64,000 nt of DNA. Origin: Nocardioides lianchengensis (GTDB lineage: Bacteria > Actinomycetota > Actinomycetes > Propionibacteriales > Nocardioidaceae). Position numbers and translations under genes: made by a program. Location: NCBI RefSeq assembly GCF_900101465.1, contig NZ_FMZM01000003.1:248001-312000 (forward strand), given 5' to 3'. Of this stretch, positions 57,478-64,000 are shown one piece after another. The notes under the pieces were generated by a model, which was not told the DNA's origin, made no database searches, and was given only the letters and a program-made list of their open reading frames with translations. How positions within the stretch are numbered: position 1 is the stretch's first letter; the number at the start of each line of letters is the position of its first letter.

Positions 57478-59000
57478 GCCGTCTCCTCCTGCTCGGGCGA
57501 CCCGGTCTCTTCCCCGCCGTCGAACGGGTCAACCACGCCGGCGTCCGTGGGCTGGACCGGCGGGTCCAGCGGCTCGACCTCCAGGTCGTCGGCCACGAGG
57601 GTGCGCAGCTGCTCCAGGGTCGGCTGCTCGATCTCGCGCAGCCGCCACGCGTGCCGGCCGATCGCCGCCTCCAGCAGGTTGCGGACGTAGCGGGCGTTGC
57701 CGAAGGTCGGGCCCCGCTGGACCAGCGCGAGGATCTCGGCGAGCCGGGCCAGGACCGCGTCGTCGACGTCGTACTCGGCAGAGCGGGTCATCACCCCGAA
57801 GATGTCGGCGAGCTCGTCGTCGGTGTAGTCGGCGAAGTCGATGGTGGTGCGGAACCGGCTCGCGAGGCCGGGGTTCTGGGCGACGAAGACCTCCATCGGC
57901 TGGGGGTAGCCGGCGACGATGACCACCAGGTCGTCGCGCTTGTCCTCCATCTCCTTGACCAGGGTGTCGACGGCCTCCTGGCCGTACTGGTCGCCGGCGA
58001 GCGAGTAGGCCTCGTCGATGAACAGCACACCGCCCTCGGCCGACTTCACGACCTCGGCGGTCTTCATCGCGGTCTGGCCGAGGTAGCCCGCGACCAGCTC
58101 GGAGCGGTCGACCTCGACCAGCTGGCCCTTCGAGAGCAGGCCGAGCGCGCGGTAGATCCCGGCGACCAGCCGGGCCACCGTGGTCTTGCCGGTGCCGGGG
58201 TTGCCGTTGAAGATCATGTGCCGGGTGATGGTCGGTGCCTTCAGCCCGGCCTGCTGGCGCAGCCCCTCAACGCGCAGCACCGCCGCCTGCCGGTGGATCT
58301 CGGCCTTCACGTCGGCCAAGCCGACCAGCTCGTCGAGCTCGGCCAGCAGCTCCTCGACGGTCTTGGGGTCCTCCTCCGGCTCCGGCTCGGGCTCCTCGGC
58401 CGGCGGGGCCGGCTCCGCGGGCGCGGCCTGGACGGGGTCCGGCGTCGTCTGCGTCGGGACCTCCGGCGTCTGCAGGCCGGAGAGGTCGAGCGAGCCGGCG
58501 AGCTTCTGCTGGATGGTGCCGAGCTGGCTGAGCAGGCTGCGGGTGATCTCGTCGCCGACGTCGGGCACCGGCTGGCGCTCGATCACGGGGGCCGGGCCAC
58601 CGCCGGACTCCCCCAGCTGGGCGGCGGCCGCGCCGGCGGCGTTGCCGACGGTGCGCGGGTTCTCCTCGCCGAGCGAGGTCGCGGCGAACGCGACGTCCGC
58701 CAACGCCTGGGCGTACGACGGCGCGTGCGCCGAGCGGGTCAGCTGGAGCTGGCCCATGGTCGGGGTGGGGGCCACCCGGTAGCGCCGGCCGCGGGAGGCC
58801 GCGTCCATGAACGCGTCCGCCGAGGCGGGCCGGCCGGTCTGGGCCGACCAGTCGACGAAGGCGCCCTTGGCGGCCTCGGCGACGGTGGCGGCCAGCGCCT
58901 CCCCCTCGGCCCGGGCGGTGTCGGCGTCGATCCCGGCGGTGGCGGCGGCCTCGGCCAGGGCGGCGAGGGCGTCGGACAGGGACTTCGTGGAGGACGTCAT
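57474..59000 (-). CDS. AAA+ ATPase of the CbxX/CfqX family
   Basis: The 508-aa protein has a helical N-terminal region, a Pro/Glu-rich linker (about residues 180-230) and a C-terminal AAA+ domain of the CbxX/CfqX type also found in EccA. It shows Walker A FNGNPGTGKTTVARL, ELVAGYLGQTAMKT, Walker B GGVLFIDEAYSLAGD, VIVAGYPQPMEVFVAQNPGLASRF and the arginine-containing FGNARYVRNLLE. It may remodel the VWA or TelA partner of the operon. The ATG at 59000 overlaps the xpaC-like stop by 4 nt. Confidence 0.9.
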   Translation of the reverse strand: MTSSTKSLSDALAALAEAAATAGIDADTARAEGEALAATVAEAAKGAFVDWSAQTGRPASADAFMDAASRGRRYRVAPTPTMGQLQLTRSAHAPSYAQALADVAFAATSLGEENPRTVGNAAGAAAAQLGESGGGPAPVIERQPVPDVGDEITRSLLSQLGTIQQKLAGSLDLSGLQTPEVPTQTTPDPVQAAPAEPAPPAEEPEPEPEEDPKTVEELLAELDELVGLADVKAEIHRQAAVLRVEGLRQQAGLKAPTITRHMIFNGNPGTGKTTVARLVAGIYRALGLLSKGQLVEVDRSELVAGYLGQTAMKTAEVVKSAEGGVLFIDEAYSLAGDQYGQEAVDTLVKEMEDKRDDLVVIVAGYPQPMEVFVAQNPGLASRFRTTIDFADYTDDELADIFGVMTRSAEYDVDDAVLARLAEILALVQRGPTFGNARYVRNLLEAAIGRHAWRLREIEQPTLEQLRTLVADDLEVEPLDPPVQPTDAGVVDPFDGGEETGSPEQEETA

Positions 59001-59500
59001 GTGGGTGATCCCAGCGTCATGTCGGTGCCGGTCGACGGCCCGAACTTGGCCTGCAGGAACATGCCGTGCGCGACGAGCGCCTGAGCGTCGGCGCGGTTGG
59101 CGGCGTCGAGGATCTTGTCCATCGTCGAGGCCAGCAGCTCCAGCTGGTCGACCAGGACCATCAGCGACGTCTTGTAGCCGTCGATCGGCCGGGTGTCGGC
59201 CCAGTCCCGGGGCAGCCGCAGGTAGCCGCCGACGGCCTCGGGCAGGTAGTCGGTCGCGGTCGCCACGACCGAGTAGCTGTCGGCCGAGCCGGCTCCGAGG
59301 TGGCGCAGGCGCGGCAGCGTGTCGTTGATGGTGCGCGCGATCCGTCGTACCCGAGAGGTGACGACGGGCGGGGCGTTGCCCTCGACGAGCATCGCGTTGA
59401 CCCGGTTGAGCGAGGCCAGGATGTCCTGCTCCGTCGGCGGCGAGGGTACGACGTGCGCCGGCTCCTCCTTGCGGCGGCCGAACCACGACCGGATGCCCAT
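58997..59500 (-). CDS. XpaC-like helical protein, partner of TelA
   Basis: The 167-aa protein begins with a basic amphipathic segment (MGIRSWFGRRKEE) and continues as helices, with TRVRRIART-like VVTSRVRRIARTI and TDYLPEAVGGYLRLPRDWAD in the middle. The C-terminal half contains DQLELLASTMDKILDAANR. Small helical proteins of this type (XpaC) sit next to TelA in many Gram-positive bacteria; similarity here is at the level of layout, so I call it XpaC-like. The ATG at 59500 lies 8 nt after the telA stop. Confidence 0.65.
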   Translation of the reverse strand: MGIRSWFGRRKEEPAHVVPSPPTEQDILASLNRVNAMLVEGNAPPVVTSRVRRIARTINDTLPRLRHLGAGSADSYSVVATATDYLPEAVGGYLRLPRDWADTRPIDGYKTSLMVLVDQLELLASTMDKILDAANRADAQALVAHGMFLQAKFGPSTGTDMTLGSPT

Positions 59501-59508
59501 CCGGTGCC

Positions 59509-60747
59509 TCAGCGGGTGGGCAGCGAGGAGAGGTCGAGCGAGCCCGCGGCGTTGCGGGCGTCGTGGGCCTGGACGCGGTCGAGGTAGGCCTTCGACTTGT
59601 CGACCTCGTTGCCGAGGACGCCGATCGTCTGGGCCATCGAGTCGAGCGCCTTCAGCTTGAACTCGTCGATGGAGTCCATCGTCGCGTAGATGTTCTGGAA
59701 GGCCGCCTGCAGCTGCTCGATGCCGATCGTCGAGGAGGCCGCCTGCTCTTGGATGGCCGCGGAGTTCTCGCGGAGCATCTCGGAGGTGCGCTGGATCATC
59801 CCGGAGGTGGTCGTGTTCAGCGCGCTGATCTGGTCGAGGACCAGCTTCTGGTTGCCGAGCGCCTGGGCCACGATCACGGCCGTGCGCAGCGCCGAAATGG
59901 TGGTCGTGGAGGCGCGGTCGACGCCCTTGATGAGCTCGATGTTGTTCTTGATGATGATGTCGATGGCCAGGTAGCTCTGGATCGACACCGCCAGCTGGGT
60001 CAGCAGGTCCTGGTGCTTCTGGCGGACGTAGAACAGCACGTCCTGGCTGAGCGCCTTGGCGGCCTCGGGGTCGGAGAGCTCGAGCTCGGCGATCCGCGCC
60101 GAGAGCTTCGCGTCGAGGCGCTCGGCGACGTAGACGTACTGGTTGAGCCGGCCCATGGTCGCCCACAGGTTGGCCTTCTCCAGGTTGAGCGCGACGTTGT
60201 CCTTGGTCAGCTCGTCCTGGCCGTTGCGCAGGCTGTGCAGGATGCCGTTGAGCTGGCTCTGTGCCGACTGGTACTTGCGGAAGTAGTCGGTGATCTTGTC
60301 GCCGAAGGGCAGGAAGCCGAGGAGCTTCTTGGAGCCGGTGGCCTCGGACGGGTCCAGGTCCTCGACCGTACGGCGCAGCTCCAGCAGCGTCTTGCCGACC
60401 TCGGAGCCCTGGGCGATGCCGCCCTCCTTCAGGGCGCGCACCGGCTGCTCGAGCATCCGGTTGGAGGTCTCGGCCGCCTTGCGGATGTCGGCGTCGCCCA
60501 TGGTGCGGACGCTCTCGGCCTGGGCGGCGAACTCGGGGCTGCCGGCCTGGGCCGCGCCGAGCGCGGCGAGGAACGACTCGACCTTCGCGTCGAGCTCCGG
60601 GAGCGCCTCCGCGGAGACCTGCGGGGCCATCTTGGGCGCCGCGGTCGTGGTGACCGGGGCGGGCGCCTCGGGCGCGGTCAGGGTGAGCACCGGCTCCGGC
60701 GGTGCGAGCGGTGCGACGGCGGCCTCGCCCTGCTGTCCCTCAGACAT
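59509..60747 (-). CDS. telA: TelA-family (toxic-anion resistance) protein
   Basis: The 412-aa protein is soluble and helical. It has a Pro/Ala N-terminus, then ADIRKAAETSNRMLEQPVRAL, LLGFLPFGDKITDYFRKYQSAQSQLNGIL, KANLWATMGRLNQYVYVAERLD and IKNNIELIKGVDRASTTTISALRTAVIVAQAL. These are the TelA/KlaA core blocks. TelA proteins are linked to tellurite and antimicrobial tolerance, but the mechanism is not clear. It is the first gene of the ten-gene operon with a GGGAGGGG ribosome-binding sequence. yczE lies 38 nt upstream on the same strand and may be cotranscribed. Confidence 0.93.
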   Translation of the reverse strand: MSEGQQGEAAVAPLAPPEPVLTLTAPEAPAPVTTTAAPKMAPQVSAEALPELDAKVESFLAALGAAQAGSPEFAAQAESVRTMGDADIRKAAETSNRMLEQPVRALKEGGIAQGSEVGKTLLELRRTVEDLDPSEATGSKKLLGFLPFGDKITDYFRKYQSAQSQLNGILHSLRNGQDELTKDNVALNLEKANLWATMGRLNQYVYVAERLDAKLSARIAELELSDPEAAKALSQDVLFYVRQKHQDLLTQLAVSIQSYLAIDIIIKNNIELIKGVDRASTTTISALRTAVIVAQALGNQKLVLDQISALNTTTSGMIQRTSEMLRENSAAIQEQAASSTIGIEQLQAAFQNIYATMDSIDEFKLKALDSMAQTIGVLGNEVDKSKAYLDRVQAHDARNAAGSLDLSSLPTR

Positions 60748-60785
60748 GTCTTAGTCCCCTCCCGGATCGTGGTGCCGGAAGTCTG

Positions 60786-61433
60786 TCATGCCTCCGGGTG
60801 AGGCGGGAGGAGGGCAACCGTGCAGATCGGCAGCAGGGTCTGGGTGAGCGGGCCGATGGCGAGCGCGAACAGCACCGTGCCGAGGCCGAGCGAGCCACCG
60901 AGGGCGATCCCGAGCACGATCATCGTGACCTCGAGGCTGGTCCGGACCAGGCGGATCGAGCGGCCGGTACGACGGTGCAGCCCGGTCATCAGCCCGTCGC
61001 GCGGACCCCGCCCGAACTGCGCCCCGATGTAGAGCGCGGTCGCCAGCGCGCAGAGCAGGATCCCGCCGACCATCAGGCCGAGCCGGGCCGGCCACGAGGT
61101 CGCGTCCCCGAGGACCGCCAGCGTCGCGTCGGCCGAGAGCCCGACGATCAGCGCGTTCGAGATAGTGGCCAGCCCCGGCTTCTCACGCAGCGGGATCCAC
61201 AGCAGCAGCACCACGAAGCTGACGCCGATGACGGCCTGACCCAGGGTGATCGGCAGGTGGCTCGCCAGCCCGGACTCCATCACGCTCCACGGGGCAAGGC
61301 CCAGGTCACTGCGGACCATCATCGCGAGGCTGACGCCGTAGAGGACCAGACCGACGTAGAGCTGCGGGAGGCGACGGGCCAGCCGGCCGGCACGCAGCTG
61401 CGTGACGGGGCCGAGGTCGACGAGCGTGGACAT
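60786..61433 (-). CDS. yczE: YczE-family membrane protein
   Basis: The 215-aa protein has five predicted membrane segments. The YczE/YyaS blocks are YVGLVLYGVSLAMMVRSDLGLAPWSVMESGLA, IGVSFVVLLLWIPLREKPGLATISN and IGAQFGRGPRDGLMTGLHRRTG. Its function is unknown, but it is often encoded beside a MocR regulator that controls it. That regulator is the divergent gene at 61495. The ATG is at 61433. Confidence 0.88.
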   Translation of the reverse strand: MSTLVDLGPVTQLRAGRLARRLPQLYVGLVLYGVSLAMMVRSDLGLAPWSVMESGLASHLPITLGQAVIGVSFVVLLLWIPLREKPGLATISNALIVGLSADATLAVLGDATSWPARLGLMVGGILLCALATALYIGAQFGRGPRDGLMTGLHRRTGRSIRLVRTSLEVTMIVLGIALGGSLGLGTVLFALAIGPLTQTLLPICTVALLPPHPEA

Positions 61434-61494
61434 GGCTCCAGTCTGCGGCGGATTGGACTGGTTCTGAATAGCCAATTCTGGGACAGTGGTCTGT
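61434..61494. promoter_or_regulatory. Intergenic operator region for yczE/MocR
   Basis: Two direct copies of a GGACTGGTTCTG / GGACAGTGGTCTG word lie at 61456-61467 and 61481-61493, 25 nt apart. MocR/YczR-type regulators bind such direct repeats; this assignment is inferred. Confidence 0.4.
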
Positions 61495-62931
61495 ATGTCC
61501 GCCTCGATCTCCGCCGCCCGCGTGGCCACCCTCGTCGGCGAGTTCGACCGCAGCCCGGCGTACGCCGGTCTCGCCGACGCGCTCGTCCTGCTCGTGGGCG
61601 ACGGGCGGATCGGCCTCGACGTACGGCTGCCGAGCGAGCGCGAGCTGACCGACGCGCTGGGCGTCTCGCGGACCACCGTGACCCGGGCCTACGCCGTGCT
61701 CCGCGACAGCGGGTACGCCGAGGCGCGCCAGGGCGCCGGCACCTTCACCCGGGTGCCGGGCGGGCGGCAGCGGGTGCACGACAAGGCGCTGATGCCGTGG
61801 CCGGACACCGACCGCGACACCGTCGACCTGACCTGCGCCTCGGCGACCGCTCCCCCGGGCCTGGCCGCGGCGTACGTCGACGCGGTGGCCGCGCTCCCGG
61901 CCCACCTCGGCGGGCACGGCTACTTCCCCACTGGCCTGCCCGAGCTGCAGGCCGCCATCGCCCGGCGGTACGACGAGCGCGGCCTCCCGACCGACCCCGG
62001 CCAGGTCATCGTCACCGCGGGCGCGCTCGCGGCGACCGCGATCGCGGTCCGTGCCCTGGCCGGCCCGGGTGACCGGGCCGTGGTCGACACCCCGGTCTAT
62101 CCGAACGCCTCCGAGTCGGTCCGGCTCACCGGCGCCCGGCTCGTGGGCGCCGAGGTCGACCCGGACCGGTGGGACGTCTCGGCGCTGACCGCCGCCGTGC
62201 GGCAGGCCGCCCCGACCGTGGCCTACCTGATCCCCGACTTCCAGAACCCGACCGGGCACCTGATGAGCGACGAGCAGCGCGAGGAGTGCGCGGCCGCGCT
62301 GCGCCGGGCGCGGACCGTGGCGATCGTCGACGAGTCGCTGCAGGCGCTGGCCCTGGACGGGCAGCAGATGCCGCGGCCGTTCGCGTCGTACTCCACGGAC
62401 GCGGTGACGATCGGCTCGGCCAGCAAGGCGTTCTGGGGCGGGCTCCGGCTCGGCTGGATCCGGGCGCCGCACGCCCTCATGGACCGGCTCACCCGGGCCC
62501 GGCTCGCCCTCGACCTGGGCGCGCCGGTCCTGGAGCAGCTGGTGCTGGCCCGCCTGCTCGAGCAGGCCCCGGCGCTGCCCGAGCACATCGTCCGGCTCCG
62601 CGAGCAGCGGGACGCGCTGATGGCCGCGGTCAGCGACGAGCTCCCCGACTGGCGCTTCCGCCGGCCCGGTGGCGGCCTGTCGCTGTGGTGCGAGCTGCCG
62701 ACGCCGCGGGCGACCGCGCTGGCCGTCGAGGCCGAGACCCGCGGCGTCCCGCTCGCGCCCGGGCCGGTGTTCTCGCTCGACGGCGGGCTCGACCGTTACG
62801 TGCGGATCCCCTGGGGCCGTCCGCCCGCCGAGCTGCAGGACGCCGTACGACGGCTCGCCGCGGCGTGGGCGGTCGTCCAGGAACGACCGCACCCGCCCGG
62901 CCGCACGGCCGGGCGGGTGCTGGTGGCATAA
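61495..62931 (+). CDS. yczR: MocR-family regulator (GntR HTH fused to aminotransferase-like domain), YczR-like
   Basis: The 478-aa protein has an N-terminal GntR winged helix (LPSERELTDALGVSRTTVTRAYAVL, residues about 42-66) and a type I PLP aminotransferase-like domain (IVTAGALAATAIAVRALAGPGD, YLIPDFQNPTGHLMS, SASKAFWGGLRLGWIR with the PLP lysine). MocR proteins are regulators that use PLP chemistry to sense a ligand. It probably controls yczE, 61 nt away. The C-terminal codons are part of a terminator hairpin. The ATG is at 61495. Confidence 0.9.
   Translation: MSASISAARVATLVGEFDRSPAYAGLADALVLLVGDGRIGLDVRLPSERELTDALGVSRTTVTRAYAVLRDSGYAEARQGAGTFTRVPGGRQRVHDKALMPWPDTDRDTVDLTCASATAPPGLAAAYVDAVAALPAHLGGHGYFPTGLPELQAAIARRYDERGLPTDPGQVIVTAGALAATAIAVRALAGPGDRAVVDTPVYPNASESVRLTGARLVGAEVDPDRWDVSALTAAVRQAAPTVAYLIPDFQNPTGHLMSDEQREECAAALRRARTVAIVDESLQALALDGQQMPRPFASYSTDAVTIGSASKAFWGGLRLGWIRAPHALMDRLTRARLALDLGAPVLEQLVLARLLEQAPALPEHIVRLREQRDALMAAVSDELPDWRFRRPGGGLSLWCELPTPRATALAVEAETRGVPLAPGPVFSLDGGLDRYVRIPWGRPPAELQDAVRRLAAAWAVVQERPHPPGRTAGRVLVA
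62889..62920 (+). terminator. Terminator-like hairpin overlapping the MocR gene end
   Basis: GCACCCGCCCGGCC pairs with GGCCGGGCGGGTGC around a 4-nt loop, inside the last coding bases and 8 nt before the TAA. Confidence 0.7.
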
Positions 62932-63013
62932 GCGGACCGCGAGAGCAGATCAGGTCTCGACACGGCGGTCGCCTCGCTCGACCTCGATCAGCGGTTCCGC
63001 TGGTGCGTCCCCG

Positions 63014-64000
63014 CTATACGAGGTTGACGGCGCGCACCGAGGCGGCGTCGATGGCCGACTGGATCTCGCCGAGCACGTCGGCGGGGATCGCGGTGTCGAC
63101 CGACAGGGCGACCAGCGCCTGGCCGCCCTTGGCGTCGCGGGCGACCTGCATGCCGGCGATGTTGACCTGGGCGTCGCCGAGGATCTGGCCGACGGTGCCG
63201 ACCATGCCGGGCCGGTCGCTGTAGGTCAGGAAGGCGAGGTGGTCGGTCGGCTCCAGGTCGACGTCGAAGCCGTTGATCTCGACCAGCCGCTCGCGCTGGC
63301 CGATGCCGACGAGCGTGCCGCTGACGGAGACCTGCGAGCCGTCGGCGAGGGTGCCGCGGAGCGTGATCAGGTTGCGGTACTCGGGACTCTCCGCCTCGGT
63401 GACCAGGCGGACGGCGGTGCCGCGCTCGGCCGCGAGCAGCGGCGCGTTCACGTAGGAGACCTGCTCCTCGACGATGTCGCTGAACACGCCCTTCAGCGCG
63501 GCCAGCTCGAGCACCTTGACGTCGAAGTCGGTGATCTCTCCGCGCACCTCGACGTCGAGCTGCTGGGCGACCTCGCCGGCCAGGCCGGTGAAGACCCGGC
63601 CGAGCTTCTCCGTGAGCGGGATGCCGGGCCGCACGTCCTCGGCGATCACGCCGCCCTGGACGTTGACCGCGTCGGGGACCAGCTCGCCGGAGAGCGCGAG
63701 GCGCACCGACTTGGCGACGGCGATGCCGGCCTTCTCCTGGGCCTCGTCGGTGGAGGCGCCGAGGTGGGGCGTGGCGACGACGTTCTCGAGCTCGAAGAGC
63801 GGGCTGTCGGTGCAGGGCTCCTTGGCGAACACGTCGAGGCCGGCGGCGGCGATGCTGCCGGTCTTGAGCGCGTCGTACAGGGCCGCCTCGTCGACGATGC
63901 CGCCACGCGCGGCGTTGACCAGCACCAGGCTGGTCTTGGCCTTCGCGAGCTGCTCGGCACCGATCAGGCCGACCGTCTCGGGGGTCTTGGGGAGGTGGAC
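63014..64000 (-). CDS. serA: D-3-phosphoglycerate dehydrogenase, C-terminal part (5' end outside window)
   Basis: The 328 visible residues run from inside the NAD-binding domain to the C-terminus. The catalytic His is in TPHLGASTDEAQ, and VNAARGGIVDEAALYDAL is the conserved D-isomer dehydrogenase motif. The intervening domain (GVIAEDVRPGIPLTEKLGRVFTGLAGE) and a C-terminal ACT domain (DHLAFLTYSDRPGMVGTVGQILG) follow, typical of long actinobacterial SerA, which is feedback-inhibited by serine. It catalyses the first step of serine synthesis. The start is beyond the window's right edge. Confidence 0.95.
   Translation of the reverse strand, partial: VHLPKTPETVGLIGAEQLAKAKTSLVLVNAARGGIVDEAALYDALKTGSIAAAGLDVFAKEPCTDSPLFELENVVATPHLGASTDEAQEKAGIAVAKSVRLALSGELVPDAVNVQGGVIAEDVRPGIPLTEKLGRVFTGLAGEVAQQLDVEVRGEITDFDVKVLELAALKGVFSDIVEEQVSYVNAPLLAAERGTAVRLVTEAESPEYRNLITLRGTLADGSQVSVSGTLVGIGQRERLVEINGFDVDLEPTDHLAFLTYSDRPGMVGTVGQILGDAQVNIAGMQVARDAKGGQALVALSVDTAIPADVLGEIQSAIDAASVRAVNLV

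Noticed and set aside
1..64000. Insertion sequences, prophage, CRISPR arrays or an origin
   Set aside because: No transposase, integrase, phage structural gene, repeat-spacer array or DnaA-box cluster was seen.

Overview
The window is very GC-rich, densely coded, and reads as a chromosomal segment of a high-GC Gram-positive actinobacterium, most likely a Nocardioidaceae-type organism. The evidence is an HU protein with a long Lys/Ala tail, an F420-pathway CofC, a PknG/GlnH/GlnX sensor set, a CimA-type isoleucine route, iron boxes of the DtxR/IdeR type, and gltX next to tRNA-Glu and tRNA-Gln. No phage, insertion sequence, CRISPR array or replication origin was seen. The species placement is inference.

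The backbone follows an order known from mycobacteria (ddl, gpsA, cofC/fbiD, hup, leuD, leuC, IclR regulator, gltX, FAH-family gene, leuB, serA), interrupted by accessory blocks. 1-3053 holds a partial ATP-grasp gene, a large orphan protein and an overlapping YbjN gene. 3062-9941 holds ddl, murF, a Cys/Met-type PLP enzyme, gpsA, plsC, cofC and hup. 10075-13894 holds a hydrolase, leuD-leuC and a divergent IclR regulator with a duplicated 19-bp site. 13900-17825 holds a Nudix enzyme, an ogt/ada-alkA repair pair and an LCP protein. 17999-21510 holds tRNA-Glu, tRNA-Gln, a CPBP protease, gltX and an FAH-family enzyme.

22783-27869 is an iron-box-controlled hydroxamate siderophore operon: decarboxylase, N-hydroxylase, and an acyltransferase fused to an IucA/IucC synthetase. 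Its likely uptake genes lie at 39834-45077: two permeases, an ATPase and two binding lipoproteins, with two more iron boxes. Between them are a 2H phosphoesterase, a small M23 protein, a BioQ-like regulator facing bioYMN, a secreted phospholipase D-like protein, an AAC(2')-type acetyltransferase, an amidase, an FMN reductase and a TetR regulator. Branched-chain amino acid genes recur as cimA (36361-37953), ilvE (45136-46218) and leuB (46303-47376). cimA has a clear leader-peptide attenuator and leuB has a probable one.

48582-60747 is a ten-gene, overlapping minus-strand operon that I regard as the most interesting system here: telA, an xpaC-like gene, an AAA+ ATPase, glnX, glnH, a coiled-coil gene, pknG, a PP2C phosphatase, a VWA protein and an FHA protein. 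It couples a GlnH-GlnX-PknG amino-acid sensor to a complete phospho-signalling kit (kinase, phosphatase, FHA reader) and to TelA/AAA+/VWA effectors. yczE, a divergent MocR regulator and the C-terminal part of serA close the window. Four long nested palindromes of similar design but unrelated sequence sit downstream of genes at 17862, 22407, 36218 and 48496.
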